DNA of 64,000 nt from Gordonia westfalica (GTDB taxonomy: Bacteria > Actinomycetota > Actinomycetes > Mycobacteriales > Mycobacteriaceae), in the NCBI RefSeq assembly GCF_900105725.1, contig NZ_FNLM01000034.1, positions 3,224,001 through 3,288,000 of the forward strand, written 5' to 3'. A program made the translations under genes and the position numbers. Under the pieces are notes generated by a model, which worked only from the letters and a program-made list of their open reading frames with translations, ran no database searches and had not been told where the DNA came from. This document shows positions 36,005-44,298 of the stretch, one piece after another; positions within the stretch are counted from its first letter, which is position 1; the number at the start of each line of letters is the position of its first letter.

Positions 36005-36432
36005 ATGGAACTGCTGCGTGACAACCTGGCCGCGGGGGCTTCGTTCAGCCTCGTCGGAATCGCCCTGCTCGTCGTCGGATTCGTGGCGCTCGACCTCGTG
36101 ACCCCCGGCCGGCTGCGGCAGCTGGTGTGGATCGCCCACAACCGCAACGCGGTCATCCTCACCACGTCGATGGTCATCGGGCTGGCGATCGTCCTGGTCT
36201 GTTCGGTCATCGACACCGAACTCCTCGCACTGTGGCGCGCACTCCTCTACACCGTCGCCTACGTGATCCTGACGATCGCCGTGATGATGTGGTCGTTCGT
36301 GCTCATCGACTGGCTCACCCCGGCAAGCTGGGCACGTTGCTGCTCGAGAACGACGAGCATCCTGCCGGCTGGATCACCGCCGCGGTCTTCGTCGGTATCG
36401 GCGCCGTCATCGGCATGACCCTGCTGGTCTGA
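36005..36432 (+). pseudogene. DUF350 membrane protein, frameshifted
   Basis: Paralogue of the DUF350 gene at 18609. The first three helices read normally (LRDNLAAGASFSLVGIALLVVGFVALDLVTPGRLRQLVW, and so on to VLIDWLTP at about 36324). There CACCCCGGC should be CACCCCCGGC: one added C restores LTPGKLGTLLLENDEHPAGW and the fourth helix to a stop at 36432. As written, the frame runs to 36418 with an unrelated tail. Either a real inactivating deletion or a sequence error in a C run. A GGAGAGGG site precedes the ATG. It stands alone, without the DUF4178 or aminopropyltransferase partners. Confidence 0.85.
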
Positions 36433-36456
36433 GCTGTTTTCCGACACTCGGACCCT

Positions 36457-36497
36457 TATTGACGGTCCGCCAACAGCCTATTGACGGTGCGCCAACA
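36457..36497 (+). repeat. 19-bp direct repeat, possible operator
   Basis: TATTGACGGTCCGCCAACA at 36457-36475 and the same with one change (G for C) at 36479-36497, so the copies are 22 bases apart, about two helical turns. Each copy is itself an imperfect palindrome (TTGACGG/CCGCCAA). The pair lies just upstream of the -10-like TACTGT of the SRPBCC gene. Confidence 0.65.
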
Positions 36498-36517
36498 AGC
36501 CCATACTGTTGGCGACC

Positions 36518-36988
36518 ATGACCGCAGCACTCATCGAGGAATCCATCGACATCGACGCACCCGCCGAGAAGGTGTGGTCGGTGATCTCCGATCTCAAGCG
36601 CATGGGCGAGTGGAGCCCGCAGTGCAAGAAGATGATCATCCGCGGCGGCTCTGTCGGGTTGGGGACCAAGACCGTCAACATCAACCGCCGGGGCCCGCTG
36701 GTGTGGCCGACCACCTCCAAGGTCGTGCGCTTCACGCCGAATCAGGAGATCGCCTTCCGCGTGGCGGAGAACCACACCGTCTGGAGCTACACCATCACAC
36801 CGAACGGCTCGGGCGTCACCGTGACCGAGCGTCGCGAGGTGAACGGCTCGACCACCAAGGTGTCGTCGTTCCTCGTCGACAAGTTCATGGGCGGCACCGA
36901 GTCCTTCGAGGTCGAACTCAAGCTCGGCATGGCCGAGACGCTCGGCAGGATCAAGCGCGCAGCGGAGAGTCAGCTCGACCGCGTCTGA
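36518..36988 (+). CDS. SRPBCC (polyketide cyclase-like) protein
   Basis: 156-residue START/SRPBCC-fold protein: IDIDAPAEKVWSVISDLKRMGEWSPQCKKM is the family N-terminus, followed by the long C-terminal helix ELKLGMAETLGRIKRAAESQL. These proteins bind hydrophobic ligands; function here unknown. The ATG at 36518 lies 8 bases after a TACTGT -10-like hexamer, so a leaderless transcript is likely. Upstream direct repeats may be its operator. Convergent with the HAD gene. Confidence 0.88.
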   Translation: MTAALIEESIDIDAPAEKVWSVISDLKRMGEWSPQCKKMIIRGGSVGLGTKTVNINRRGPLVWPTTSKVVRFTPNQEIAFRVAENHTVWSYTITPNGSGVTVTERREVNGSTTKVSSFLVDKFMGGTESFEVELKLGMAETLGRIKRAAESQLDRV

Positions 36989-37006
36989 TCGCCTCCGTCA
37001 CCCCGG

Positions 37007-37807
37007 TCAGGTTCCGCTGATCTTGTCGATCAGTTCGGGGAGGTCGGCGACCGAGTCGATGACGTGGTCCGGGTAGGGCCCGAACTCGTCACGCGCAAGC
37101 GCATTCAGCCCCTCCTCGCGGAACTTGCCGGTACGTACCAGCACGCCGATGAGGGCCGACGCCTGCGCGCCCAGGACGTCGTTGTGCATGTCGTCGCCGA
37201 CCATGACCACCTGAGTCGGTTCGAGACCCAACCTGTCTGTGGCGGCCCGGAATCCGAGCGGCGACGGCTTGCCGATCGCCTTGATCTTCTTGCCCGACGC
37301 CTTCTCGAGCCCCTCGAGGTACACCCCGGTGTCGATGGACAGTCCATCGGCCGTCGACCACGTCATCGAGCGGTGCATGGCGATGACCGGTACGCCGTCG
37401 AGCAGCATCTCGAGCACCTTCGACAGAGAGTCGTGGGTGAACACCGAACCGGCGCCGCCGAGCACCACGACCTCGGCGTCCGCCGGGTCGTCGGTGAGTT
37501 CGACCTCGGTCATGTCCTCGGCGATCGGCCCCTGGTTGAGAACCCACACCCGCTTGCCCGGGTACGTGGAACTCACGTACTCGGCGGTGAGCTTGGCGGC
37601 CGTCAGGATCTCGTCGGCGTCGACGGAGAAACCGCAGTCGTTCAACAACTCCGCGATCTCGTTGCGCGAGCGCGAGGTGGTGTTGGTCAGGAACATCCGC
37701 GGGATGTCCCGGTCGGCGAGGCGGGAGACGGCCTCCACCGCGCCGGGCAGAGCCTTCCACGAGGTGACCATCACCCCGTCGATGTCGAGAAGCAGACCCA
37801 ATGCCAT
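37007..37807 (-). CDS. HAD superfamily (IIA) phosphatase
   Basis: 266 residues of the NagD-like HAD-IIA family: nucleophile motif LLLDIDGVMVTSWKALPGA, motif II FLTNTTSRSR, Lys in KAIGKPSPLGFRAA, and motif III VVMVGDDMHNDVLGAQASALIGVLVRTGKF. Mg-dependent phosphatase acting on a small phosphorylated metabolite. The DIDG first motif (DxDG) is usual for the family. ATG 37807 seems leaderless (TACATT upstream). Divergent from moeA. Confidence 0.9.
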   Translation of the reverse strand: MALGLLLDIDGVMVTSWKALPGAVEAVSRLADRDIPRMFLTNTTSRSRNEIAELLNDCGFSVDADEILTAAKLTAEYVSSTYPGKRVWVLNQGPIAEDMTEVELTDDPADAEVVVLGGAGSVFTHDSLSKVLEMLLDGVPVIAMHRSMTWSTADGLSIDTGVYLEGLEKASGKKIKAIGKPSPLGFRAATDRLGLEPTQVVMVGDDMHNDVLGAQASALIGVLVRTGKFREEGLNALARDEFGPYPDHVIDSVADLPELIDKISGT

Positions 37808-37907
37808 GGGCACGAATGTAGTCCCCGGTCCCAGGCGACGCAGTGCAGGCATCCCCCGAACCGGGTACCCCGACGAGGCTTGCCCACCCACCTGGCATCC
37901 TGAGCGC

Positions 37908-39167
37908 ATGCGTACCGTCGCAGAGCATCAGGCCGTCGTCTCGGCCCTGTTCGGCTCTCCCGTCCCCGTCCGGCTGCCCGTCCCCGACGCGCTGGGCACG
38001 GCGACGCTCACCGACGTCGAAGCACCGCTGTCGCTGCCCGGTTTCGACAACTCCGCGATGGACGGATTCGCCGTCCTCGCCGCGGATCTCGCGGCCGCCG
38101 GCCCCGACTCCCCCGTCACACTGCCCGTCGCCGCGGACATCCCGGCCGGACGCACCGACGCCCTCACCCTCACACCCGGCACCGCGCACCGGATCATGAC
38201 CGGCGCCCCGATGCCGGGCGGTGCCGACGCCGTCGTGCCGGTGGAACTGACCGACGCGGTGATCGGCCCGGTCGCGGCCGCCGAGACGGTCACGTTCACG
38301 GCACCGGTCGAGTCCGGAAAGCACATCCGGCGCGCGGGTTCCGACATCGGACAGGGAGCACGGGCGCTGTCCGCCGGCACCGTGGTCGGGGCGCCGCAGG
38401 TCGGGCTGCTCGCCGCGCTCGGGATCGCCGAGGTCACCGTCGCCCGACCGCTGCGCGTCGTGGTCCTGTCCACCGGGTCGGAACTCGTCGAACCCGGAAA
38501 ACCGTTGCAGCACGGCCAGATCTACGAATCCAACGGGGCGATGCTCACCGCCGCCGCCATCGAGGCCGGGGCGCGCGGACGGCACGTGCACTTCGTGCCG
38601 GACAACACCGACGACTTCCTCGCGCGGCTCGACGAGGTCGCCGACGAGGCAGACCTGATCATCACCTCCGGCGGTGTCAGCGCGGGCGCCTTCGAGGTCG
38701 TGAAGGAGTCGCTGTCGGCCACGGGTTCCGTCGAGTTCGTGAAGGTCGCGATGCAACCCGGCATGCCGCAGGGGTGCGGCCATCACACCGCGTCCGCGAA
38801 GCCCGACGGGTCACCCGGGCCCACCGTGCCGATCATCACACTGCCGGGCAACCCGGTCAGCGCCCTGGTGTCCTTCGAGGTCTTCATCCGTCCCGCGCTC
38901 CGAGCCGCGATGGGGTTGCCGGCCGTGCGACCTCGTGTGACCGCGCGTCTGGGTGCCGACATCCGCTCACCGCAGGGCAAAAGGCAGTTCCTGCGCGGAG
39001 TCCTCCGGACGGACGAAGGCGGATCGGGCTTCGTCGTCGACCCGATCGGCCCACCCGCGTCGCATCACCTGCGTTTTCTCGCCGAGGCCGATGCGTTGAT
39101 CGACGTGCCCACCGAGGCCGACGGTCTGGCCGCCGGGTCTCCGGTCGACGTGCTCGTCCTGCGCTGA
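37908..39167 (+). CDS. moeA: molybdopterin molybdenumtransferase MoeA
   Basis: 419 residues; inserts molybdate into adenylylated molybdopterin in the last step of molybdenum cofactor synthesis. Domains are in order: PGFDNSAMDGFAVLAADL, HRIMTGAPMPGGADAVVPVE, central MoCF-binding domain LSTGSELVEPGKPL...GQIYESNGAML and IITSGGVSAGAFEVVKE, LPGNPVSALVSFEVFIRPAL, then the C-terminal domain IV. In M. tuberculosis the equivalent moeA2 lies beside psd, pssA and the AAA gene, as here. Confidence 0.95.
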   Translation: MRTVAEHQAVVSALFGSPVPVRLPVPDALGTATLTDVEAPLSLPGFDNSAMDGFAVLAADLAAAGPDSPVTLPVAADIPAGRTDALTLTPGTAHRIMTGAPMPGGADAVVPVELTDAVIGPVAAAETVTFTAPVESGKHIRRAGSDIGQGARALSAGTVVGAPQVGLLAALGIAEVTVARPLRVVVLSTGSELVEPGKPLQHGQIYESNGAMLTAAAIEAGARGRHVHFVPDNTDDFLARLDEVADEADLIITSGGVSAGAFEVVKESLSATGSVEFVKVAMQPGMPQGCGHHTASAKPDGSPGPTVPIITLPGNPVSALVSFEVFIRPALRAAMGLPAVRPRVTARLGADIRSPQGKRQFLRGVLRTDEGGSGFVVDPIGPPASHHLRFLAEADALIDVPTEADGLAAGSPVDVLVLR

Positions 39168-39256
39168 GCTCTAAGCTGGACTCCAGTCGCACCCGACACC
39201 GTGGGTGCGTGAGGTTCATCGAGTGCGCCCGCACCGGGCACAACAGGAGGTAGATC

Positions 39257-39988
39257 GTGGCCAGACGTCCGCGTCCGGACGACCAGGGCAACACCGGCCG
39301 TGTCGCCCATTTCCTTGACCTGGCCCGCGAGACCATCCCACCGATCCACCCGGCCGGCATCCCGTTCGTCGCCGCCCCCGCGGCGGTCGCGCTCCTCGGA
39401 CGCCGCCACCGCTGGATCGCGCGACCCGCGGCCCTCACCGCCGGCGCCTGCGCCGCGTTCTTCCGACACCCCGGCCGCATCCCGCCGACCGAGCCGGGCG
39501 TGGTCGTCGCACCCGCCGACGGCACGATCGCGCTCGTCGACGAGGCGGTCCCGCCGGCCGAGTCTGGCCTGGGCACCGATCCACTCCCCCGCGTCTCGAC
39601 CTTCCTGTCGATCTTCGACGTCCACGTGCAGCGCGTGCCCATCGCCGGTACGGTCACCGCGGTGACGCACACACCCGGCGCTTTCCTGTCCGCGGATCTA
39701 CCCGAGGCCAGCCGCGACAACGAGCGCACGACGATGACCATCCACACGACGGCGACCGGCGGAGGACCAGGCCCCGACCTCGCGGTCGTGCAGATCGCCG
39801 GGCTCGTCGCCCGTCGGATCGTGTGCGACCCGAAGGTCGGCGACACGCTGCGCCTCGGTGACACGTACGGGCTGATCCGCTTCGGTTCCCGGGTCGACGT
39901 CTACTTCCCGAAGGGCACCACTCCTCGAGTGTCGGTCGGCCAGCGCGCCGTCGGCGGCGAGACCCCCTTCGCCTACCTCGATCTCTGA
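39257..39988 (+). CDS. psd: phosphatidylserine decarboxylase Psd
   Basis: 243 residues; makes phosphatidylethanolamine from phosphatidylserine. It is the short PSD-A type: VVAPADGTIALVDEAV, STFLSIFDVHVQRVPIAGTV, and the self-cleavage site Gly-Ser in LIRFGSRVDVYFP, where Ser becomes the pyruvoyl group. GTG start at 39257 with an AGGAGG site. Followed after 13 bases by pssA, the preceding enzyme of the pathway. Confidence 0.95.
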   Translation: MARRPRPDDQGNTGRVAHFLDLARETIPPIHPAGIPFVAAPAAVALLGRRHRWIARPAALTAGACAAFFRHPGRIPPTEPGVVVAPADGTIALVDEAVPPAESGLGTDPLPRVSTFLSIFDVHVQRVPIAGTVTAVTHTPGAFLSADLPEASRDNERTTMTIHTTATGGGPGPDLAVVQIAGLVARRIVCDPKVGDTLRLGDTYGLIRFGSRVDVYFPKGTTPRVSVGQRAVGGETPFAYLDL

Positions 39989-40001
39989 TCCGGCCCGGCC
40001 C

Positions 40002-41090
40002 GTGAATCCCCCAGCAGCGAACTCCCCCGACGGACCCGCCGCGCATCGGACCGGCGGCCCCGGAATCCGACGGCCCCGGACGTCGAAGACCCGCAACCCC
40101 ACCGCACGGTCGGCGCGACGCCAGGCGCAGGCTCATGCCCCGACACCCCAGGAGCCCGAGCGGCGGCGTCTCCGCAAGCAGGCGCAGGCCGGGCGCATCA
40201 TCATCCCGTCGTCGCTGACGATCCTGGCGATCTGCGCGGGACTGACGGCGATGCGCGCGGCCACCACCGGCGACATCGACGTCGCCATGGGTCTCCTCGT
40301 GGCCGCCGCGTTCCTCGACGGCATCGACGGCAGGGTCGCCCGACTCATGGGCGCGACGAGCCGTATCGGCGCCGAGATCGACTCCCTGGCCGACGCGATC
40401 AACTTCGGCGTGGTGCCGGCGATGATCGTCTACTTCTTCCTGCTCGACGGCGAGGATCTCGGCTGGGCACTGGCACTGATCTATTGCTGCGCGATCGTGC
40501 TGCGCCTGGCCCGGTTCAACACCCTGCTCGACGACGACGAGGCACCCGGGTACACGAGGGACTTCTTCGTCGGCGTCCCGGCGCCCGCGGCCGCCATCTG
40601 TGCACTGCTGCCGATCGGTCTGGCGCAGCAGTTCGGCGAGGGCTGGTGGACATCGTTGCCCGCCGTGGGCGGATGGCTGGTCCTGGTCGCGTTCCTGGCC
40701 GTCAGCCGCGTCCCCACGGCCTCCCTGAAGACCGCGTCGATCCCGCCGCGCGCGGTCGCCGGTCTGCTCGTCCTCGTCGCGGTCGGTGCCGCGCTCCTGC
40801 TGACCTACCCCTACCTGCTGATGTTGATCGGCATCGCCGGATACGCGATCCACATCCCGTTCGCGTGGCGTTCGCGTCGGTGGGTCGCGTCTCGGCCGGA
40901 GTACTGGGACGAGAAGCCCGCCGAACGTCGTGCGCAGCGGAAGGCGTCGAAGACCGCGCCGGGCGGCCGTCGACGACGCCCCGTCCTGAAGTCGCAGCGC
41001 AGGCTGGGCCTCAACCGGCCCACCGGTGCGCCGGTCGCCGTTCAGAACCCGGAACCGGTTGCGGACGAGACCGAAAGCGAGACCAGATGA
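40002..41090 (+). CDS. pssA: CDP-diacylglycerol-serine O-phosphatidyltransferase PssA
   Basis: Integral membrane enzyme that makes phosphatidylserine. 362 residues, longer than the usual 280 or so because of a 65-residue Pro/Arg-rich N-terminal and an 80-residue basic C-terminal extension. The CDP-alcohol phosphotransferase signature DGIDGRVARLMGATSRIG followed by EIDSLAD gives the D-G-x2-A-R-x8-G-x3-D-x3-D pattern. GTG 40002; the N-terminal extension could be partly untranslated if a later start is used. Its stop overlaps the AAA gene start as ATGA. Confidence 0.93.
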   Translation: MNPPAANSPDGPAAHRTGGPGIRRPRTSKTRNPTARSARRQAQAHAPTPQEPERRRLRKQAQAGRIIIPSSLTILAICAGLTAMRAATTGDIDVAMGLLVAAAFLDGIDGRVARLMGATSRIGAEIDSLADAINFGVVPAMIVYFFLLDGEDLGWALALIYCCAIVLRLARFNTLLDDDEAPGYTRDFFVGVPAPAAAICALLPIGLAQQFGEGWWTSLPAVGGWLVLVAFLAVSRVPTASLKTASIPPRAVAGLLVLVAVGAALLLTYPYLLMLIGIAGYAIHIPFAWRSRRWVASRPEYWDEKPAERRAQRKASKTAPGGRRRRPVLKSQRRLGLNRPTGAPVAVQNPEPVADETESETR

Positions 41091-43360
41091 GCTCCCAGGT
41101 GTCCCTGACCCTGACCGCCCGGCTCAACACCTCCGCCGCCGAGGCGCGTCGCGGCATCATCCGGGTGCATCCCGAGGTGCTGACCGCGTTGTCGCTGCGG
41201 GAGTGGGATGCCGTGTCGATCACCGGCGCCCGCGTGACCGCCGCGGTGGTCGCGGCGACCGAAGCGTCGGCTCCGACCGGGATCGCCCTGCTCGACGAGA
41301 TCCTCTTCTCCAATGCCGGGGTCAAGGAGAACGCCTCGGTCGTGCTGGCCCCGGTGGTCGTGCACGGCGCGAGCCGGGTCGTCGTCAACGGCTCGGTGCT
41401 GGCCACCCAGTCCATCACCGAATCCACGCTCCGGCGCGCGCTGCTCGGCAAGGTGCTCTCCGTCGGCGACGCGGTGTCGCTGCTGCCCCGCGACCTCGGG
41501 CCCGAACTCGCCGCCACCGAGGCGACGCGCGCCCTCGCCCGGTCCGTCGGCATCACCTGGACCACCGAGCTGCTCACCGTCACGGGTACCGATCCGGGCT
41601 CCCCCGTCAGCGTGCAGACCAACACCGCAGTGCTGTGGTCGACGACCGCCGGCGAGGTGCCCCCGCTCGGCGACCGCGCCGGTCTCGGTTCACCGCGAAT
41701 CCCGGGTGCGCTCGGCATCGTGCCCGACGCCCCGGTCGACGCACCTGCGCCGACGATCCCGGCTCCCGTCGGCAGCGTCCCGGTCGAGGAGCCCGACGTC
41801 CCGGTCCGTCCGGTGTCCGAGCTGGTCGGCGTCGACTCCCAGATCACCAAGCTCACCGAGTGGCTGGCGATCACGCTCGACGAACCGGATGTGCTGCGCA
41901 CCCTGGGCGCCGCACCCCGCCTGGGTGTCCTGGTCACCGGGCCCGCCGGTGGCGGCAAGGCGACGCTGGTGCGATCGGTCTGCGCGAAGCGCACCCTCGT
42001 CGCCGTCGACGGCCCGACGACCGGCGCGACCGAACCGAACACCCGCCTGCGCACGGTGTCCGACGCCGTCACCCGCGCCCGCTCGACCGGCGGGGTACTG
42101 CTCATCACCGACATCGACGCACTGTTGCCGTCCGAGCCCGAGCCGGTCGCCACCCTCATCCTCGACGAGCTGCGGTCGGGCATCGCCGACGGTCGCATCG
42201 CGCTCGTCGCGACCACCGCCGAACCGGTCCGCCTCGACTCGCGCCTACGCGATCCGTCGCTGTGCGATCGCGAACTGATCATCGGCCTGCCCGACTCCCC
42301 GACCCGCGCCCGGCTGTTGTCGGCGATCCTGTCGACGGTCCCGACCGAAGGCGACCTCGACCTCGACTCGGTGGCCGCGCGTACCCCCGGTTTCGTCGCC
42401 GGCGACCTCGCGGCGCTCACCCGGGAGGCCGCGCTGCGGGCCGCGACCCGCGCCAGCGCCGGCAAGTCCGAACCCGCACTCCGCACCGAGGATCTCGTCG
42501 GCGCGCTCGACGTGATCCGGCCGGTGTCGCGATCGGACTCACCCGAGGTCGCCCTGGGCTCGATCACGCTCGCCGACGTCGGGGACATGGTCGAGACCAA
42601 GCAGGCGCTGACCGAGGCCGTGTTGTGGCCGTTGCAGCACCCCGACACCTTCGCCCGGCTCGGCGTCGACCCGCCCCGCGGTGTGCTGCTCTTCGGCCCG
42701 CCCGGGTGCGGCAAGACCTTCGTCGTCCGGGCACTCGCGGCATCCGGCCAGTTGTCGGTGCACACCGTCAAAGGTGCTGAGCTGATGGACAAGTGGGTCG
42801 GTTCGTCGGAGAAGGCCGTCCGCGACCTCTTCGCCCGCGCCCGGGAGTCGGCGCCGTCGCTGATCTTCCTCGACGAGGTCGACGCCCTCGCGCCGCGTCG
42901 CGGACAGTCCACCGATTCCGGCGTCGCCGACCGCGTGGTCGCATCCCTGCTCACCGAACTCGACGGCGTCGAACCGCTGCAGGACGTGGTGGTGCTCGGC
43001 GCCACCAACCGCCCCGACCTCATCGATCCGGCCCTGCTGCGACCCGGGCGCCTCGAACGACTGGTCTTCGTGCCGCCGCCGGATGCCGCTGCCCGCGGTG
43101 ACATCCTGCGCACCAGCGGCCGGGACGTCCCGCTCGACGACATCGACCTCGACGAACTCGCCGCCGACCTCGAAGGCTACTCGGCCGCCGACTGCTCGGC
43201 GCTCCTCCGCGAGGCCGCGCTGTCGGCGATGCGACGCGACATCAACGCCGCGGTGGTCACCGCCGACGACGTCACGGAGGCGAGGAGCCGGGTTCGCCCG
43301 TCGCTCGACCCCGACCAGGTGGAGAACCTCAGGGCGTACGCCGAGCGCCGCCTGGAGTGA
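41087..43360 (+). CDS. Cdc48-like AAA family ATPase (Rv0435c type)
   Basis: 757 residues: N-terminal Cdc48-like beta domains (about 1-185), D1 (about 240-480) and D2 (about 490-735). D2 is intact: Walker A GPPGCGKT 537-544, Walker B IFLDEVDA 593-600, sensor GATN, arginine fingers in RPGRLE. D1 looks degenerate: GPAGGGKA has Ala292 where Ser/Thr is expected, and TDID at 341-344 lacks the catalytic Glu. Thus D2 probably does the ATP hydrolysis and D1 is structural. Same gene order as M. tuberculosis Rv0435c with pssA. Role unknown; protein unfolding or remodelling is expected. Confidence 0.92.
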   Translation: MSSQVSLTLTARLNTSAAEARRGIIRVHPEVLTALSLREWDAVSITGARVTAAVVAATEASAPTGIALLDEILFSNAGVKENASVVLAPVVVHGASRVVVNGSVLATQSITESTLRRALLGKVLSVGDAVSLLPRDLGPELAATEATRALARSVGITWTTELLTVTGTDPGSPVSVQTNTAVLWSTTAGEVPPLGDRAGLGSPRIPGALGIVPDAPVDAPAPTIPAPVGSVPVEEPDVPVRPVSELVGVDSQITKLTEWLAITLDEPDVLRTLGAAPRLGVLVTGPAGGGKATLVRSVCAKRTLVAVDGPTTGATEPNTRLRTVSDAVTRARSTGGVLLITDIDALLPSEPEPVATLILDELRSGIADGRIALVATTAEPVRLDSRLRDPSLCDRELIIGLPDSPTRARLLSAILSTVPTEGDLDLDSVAARTPGFVAGDLAALTREAALRAATRASAGKSEPALRTEDLVGALDVIRPVSRSDSPEVALGSITLADVGDMVETKQALTEAVLWPLQHPDTFARLGVDPPRGVLLFGPPGCGKTFVVRALAASGQLSVHTVKGAELMDKWVGSSEKAVRDLFARARESAPSLIFLDEVDALAPRRGQSTDSGVADRVVASLLTELDGVEPLQDVVVLGATNRPDLIDPALLRPGRLERLVFVPPPDAAARGDILRTSGRDVPLDDIDLDELAADLEGYSAADCSALLREAALSAMRRDINAAVVTADDVTEARSRVRPSLDPDQVENLRAYAERRLE

Positions 43361-43479
43361 CCTGCACGCCATTCGCCGCAACCGCGTGGACGATCAGTCC
43401 CGCGGAAACTACTGTGGTTAGGTCAGATGCGGGCGCACGACAGGTGCGCCGCGTGACATGACGCGCTGAGAGGTGAGCA

Positions 43480-44127
43480 ATGGCACGGCCGTCCAAGCCG
43501 TTGATCAGTCGCGATGCCGCGGTGGCGGCATCGATCGAGATCATCGACGCCGAAGGGCTCGACGCCTTCAGCCTTCCCAAGCTCGCCAAGCACCTCGGGG
43601 TTCGCGCCCCGTCGCTGTACCACCACTTCGACGACAAGAACGAGATCCTCACCGAGGTGGCCCGCTACGTCGCCGGTACCGCGGTCCGACGCCCCCGGAT
43701 GAAACCGGGACCGGACTGGCCGGAGTTCTTCGTGAACCTGGCACTGAACTTCCGGCAGTCGATCCTCCGTCACCGCAACGCCGCGCCGGTTCTTCTTCAG
43801 CACCTGCCCCGCGACCTGTTCACCGCCACCTACGAGGACACCGCGAAGTTCCTGCTGGAGTCGGGAGTGCCCGTCGACCTCCACGTCCGCATCCTGGACG
43901 GCATGGAGACCCTGGCCATCGGCGCGGTCCTCATGGAGGCGACGCGGCCGCCGCGTCCACGGTCCGCGATCTTCCCCAACGTGTCGGCCAACTCGCAACC
44001 GCTTCTCGCAGAAGCGTTGTCGAAGAACGAACTGACCCAGAAGCAGCTGTTCGAGGCGATGGTCCGGAGCTTCCTGCACGGCATCATCCGGGACCACGCC
44101 CTGCCGGCGCCCCCGCTCCCTGAGTAG
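43480..44127 (+). CDS. TetR family transcriptional regulator
   Basis: 215 residues. HTH: ISRDAAVAASIEIIDAEGLDAFSLPKLAKHLGVRAPSLYHHFDDKNEILTEVARYV, with a TetR_C_1-like C-terminal domain. GAGGTGAG site before the ATG. It is convergent with the reductase gene at 44299, and stands at the edge of the 44-54 kb acyl-CoA cluster, which it might regulate. The last codons fall within a 24-bp repeat. Confidence 0.87.
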   Translation: MARPSKPLISRDAAVAASIEIIDAEGLDAFSLPKLAKHLGVRAPSLYHHFDDKNEILTEVARYVAGTAVRRPRMKPGPDWPEFFVNLALNFRQSILRHRNAAPVLLQHLPRDLFTATYEDTAKFLLESGVPVDLHVRILDGMETLAIGAVLMEATRPPRPRSAIFPNVSANSQPLLAEALSKNELTQKQLFEAMVRSFLHGIIRDHALPAPPLPE

Positions 44128-44176
44128 CCCCGGAGCCTGCGGAGGGGCGTATCCCCGCTCCCTGAGTAGCCCCGGA
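44111..44176. repeat. 24-bp direct repeat with GCTCCCTGAG core
   Basis: CCCCGCTCCCTGAGTAGCCC followed by CGGA at 44111-44134 and again at 44153-44176, 18 bases apart. It shares the GCTCCCTGAG core with the partial unit at 35621, so it may belong to the same interspersed family. The first copy encodes the last residues and stop of the TetR gene. Confidence 0.75.
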
Positions 44177-44191
44177 TCCGACTGCCGAACC

Positions 44192-44237
44192 TCAACTCGA
44201 CCGGCAGACGTCGATCGAAGTCTGCCGGTCGGGTTGA
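44192..44237. terminator. 18-bp hairpin terminator
   Basis: Arms 44192-44209 and 44220-44237 pair over 18 bp (one T-G wobble) around a 10-base loop. It lies between the convergent TetR and reductase genes and can stop both. Confidence 0.85.
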
Positions 44238-44298
44238 CGTCTACCGGTGATTGCGTGGGCGACGGTGTCTCACCGGGCCTTCGAGGCGCTTCTTCGGA

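Noticed and set aside
36457..36497. Attachment site of an integrated element
   Set aside because: The copies are only 22 bases apart and no integrase or tRNA is nearby; an operator is more likely.
39188..39209. Small hairpin between moeA and psd as a terminator
   Set aside because: A 7-bp stem without a T-run is weak and occurs often by chance at this GC content.
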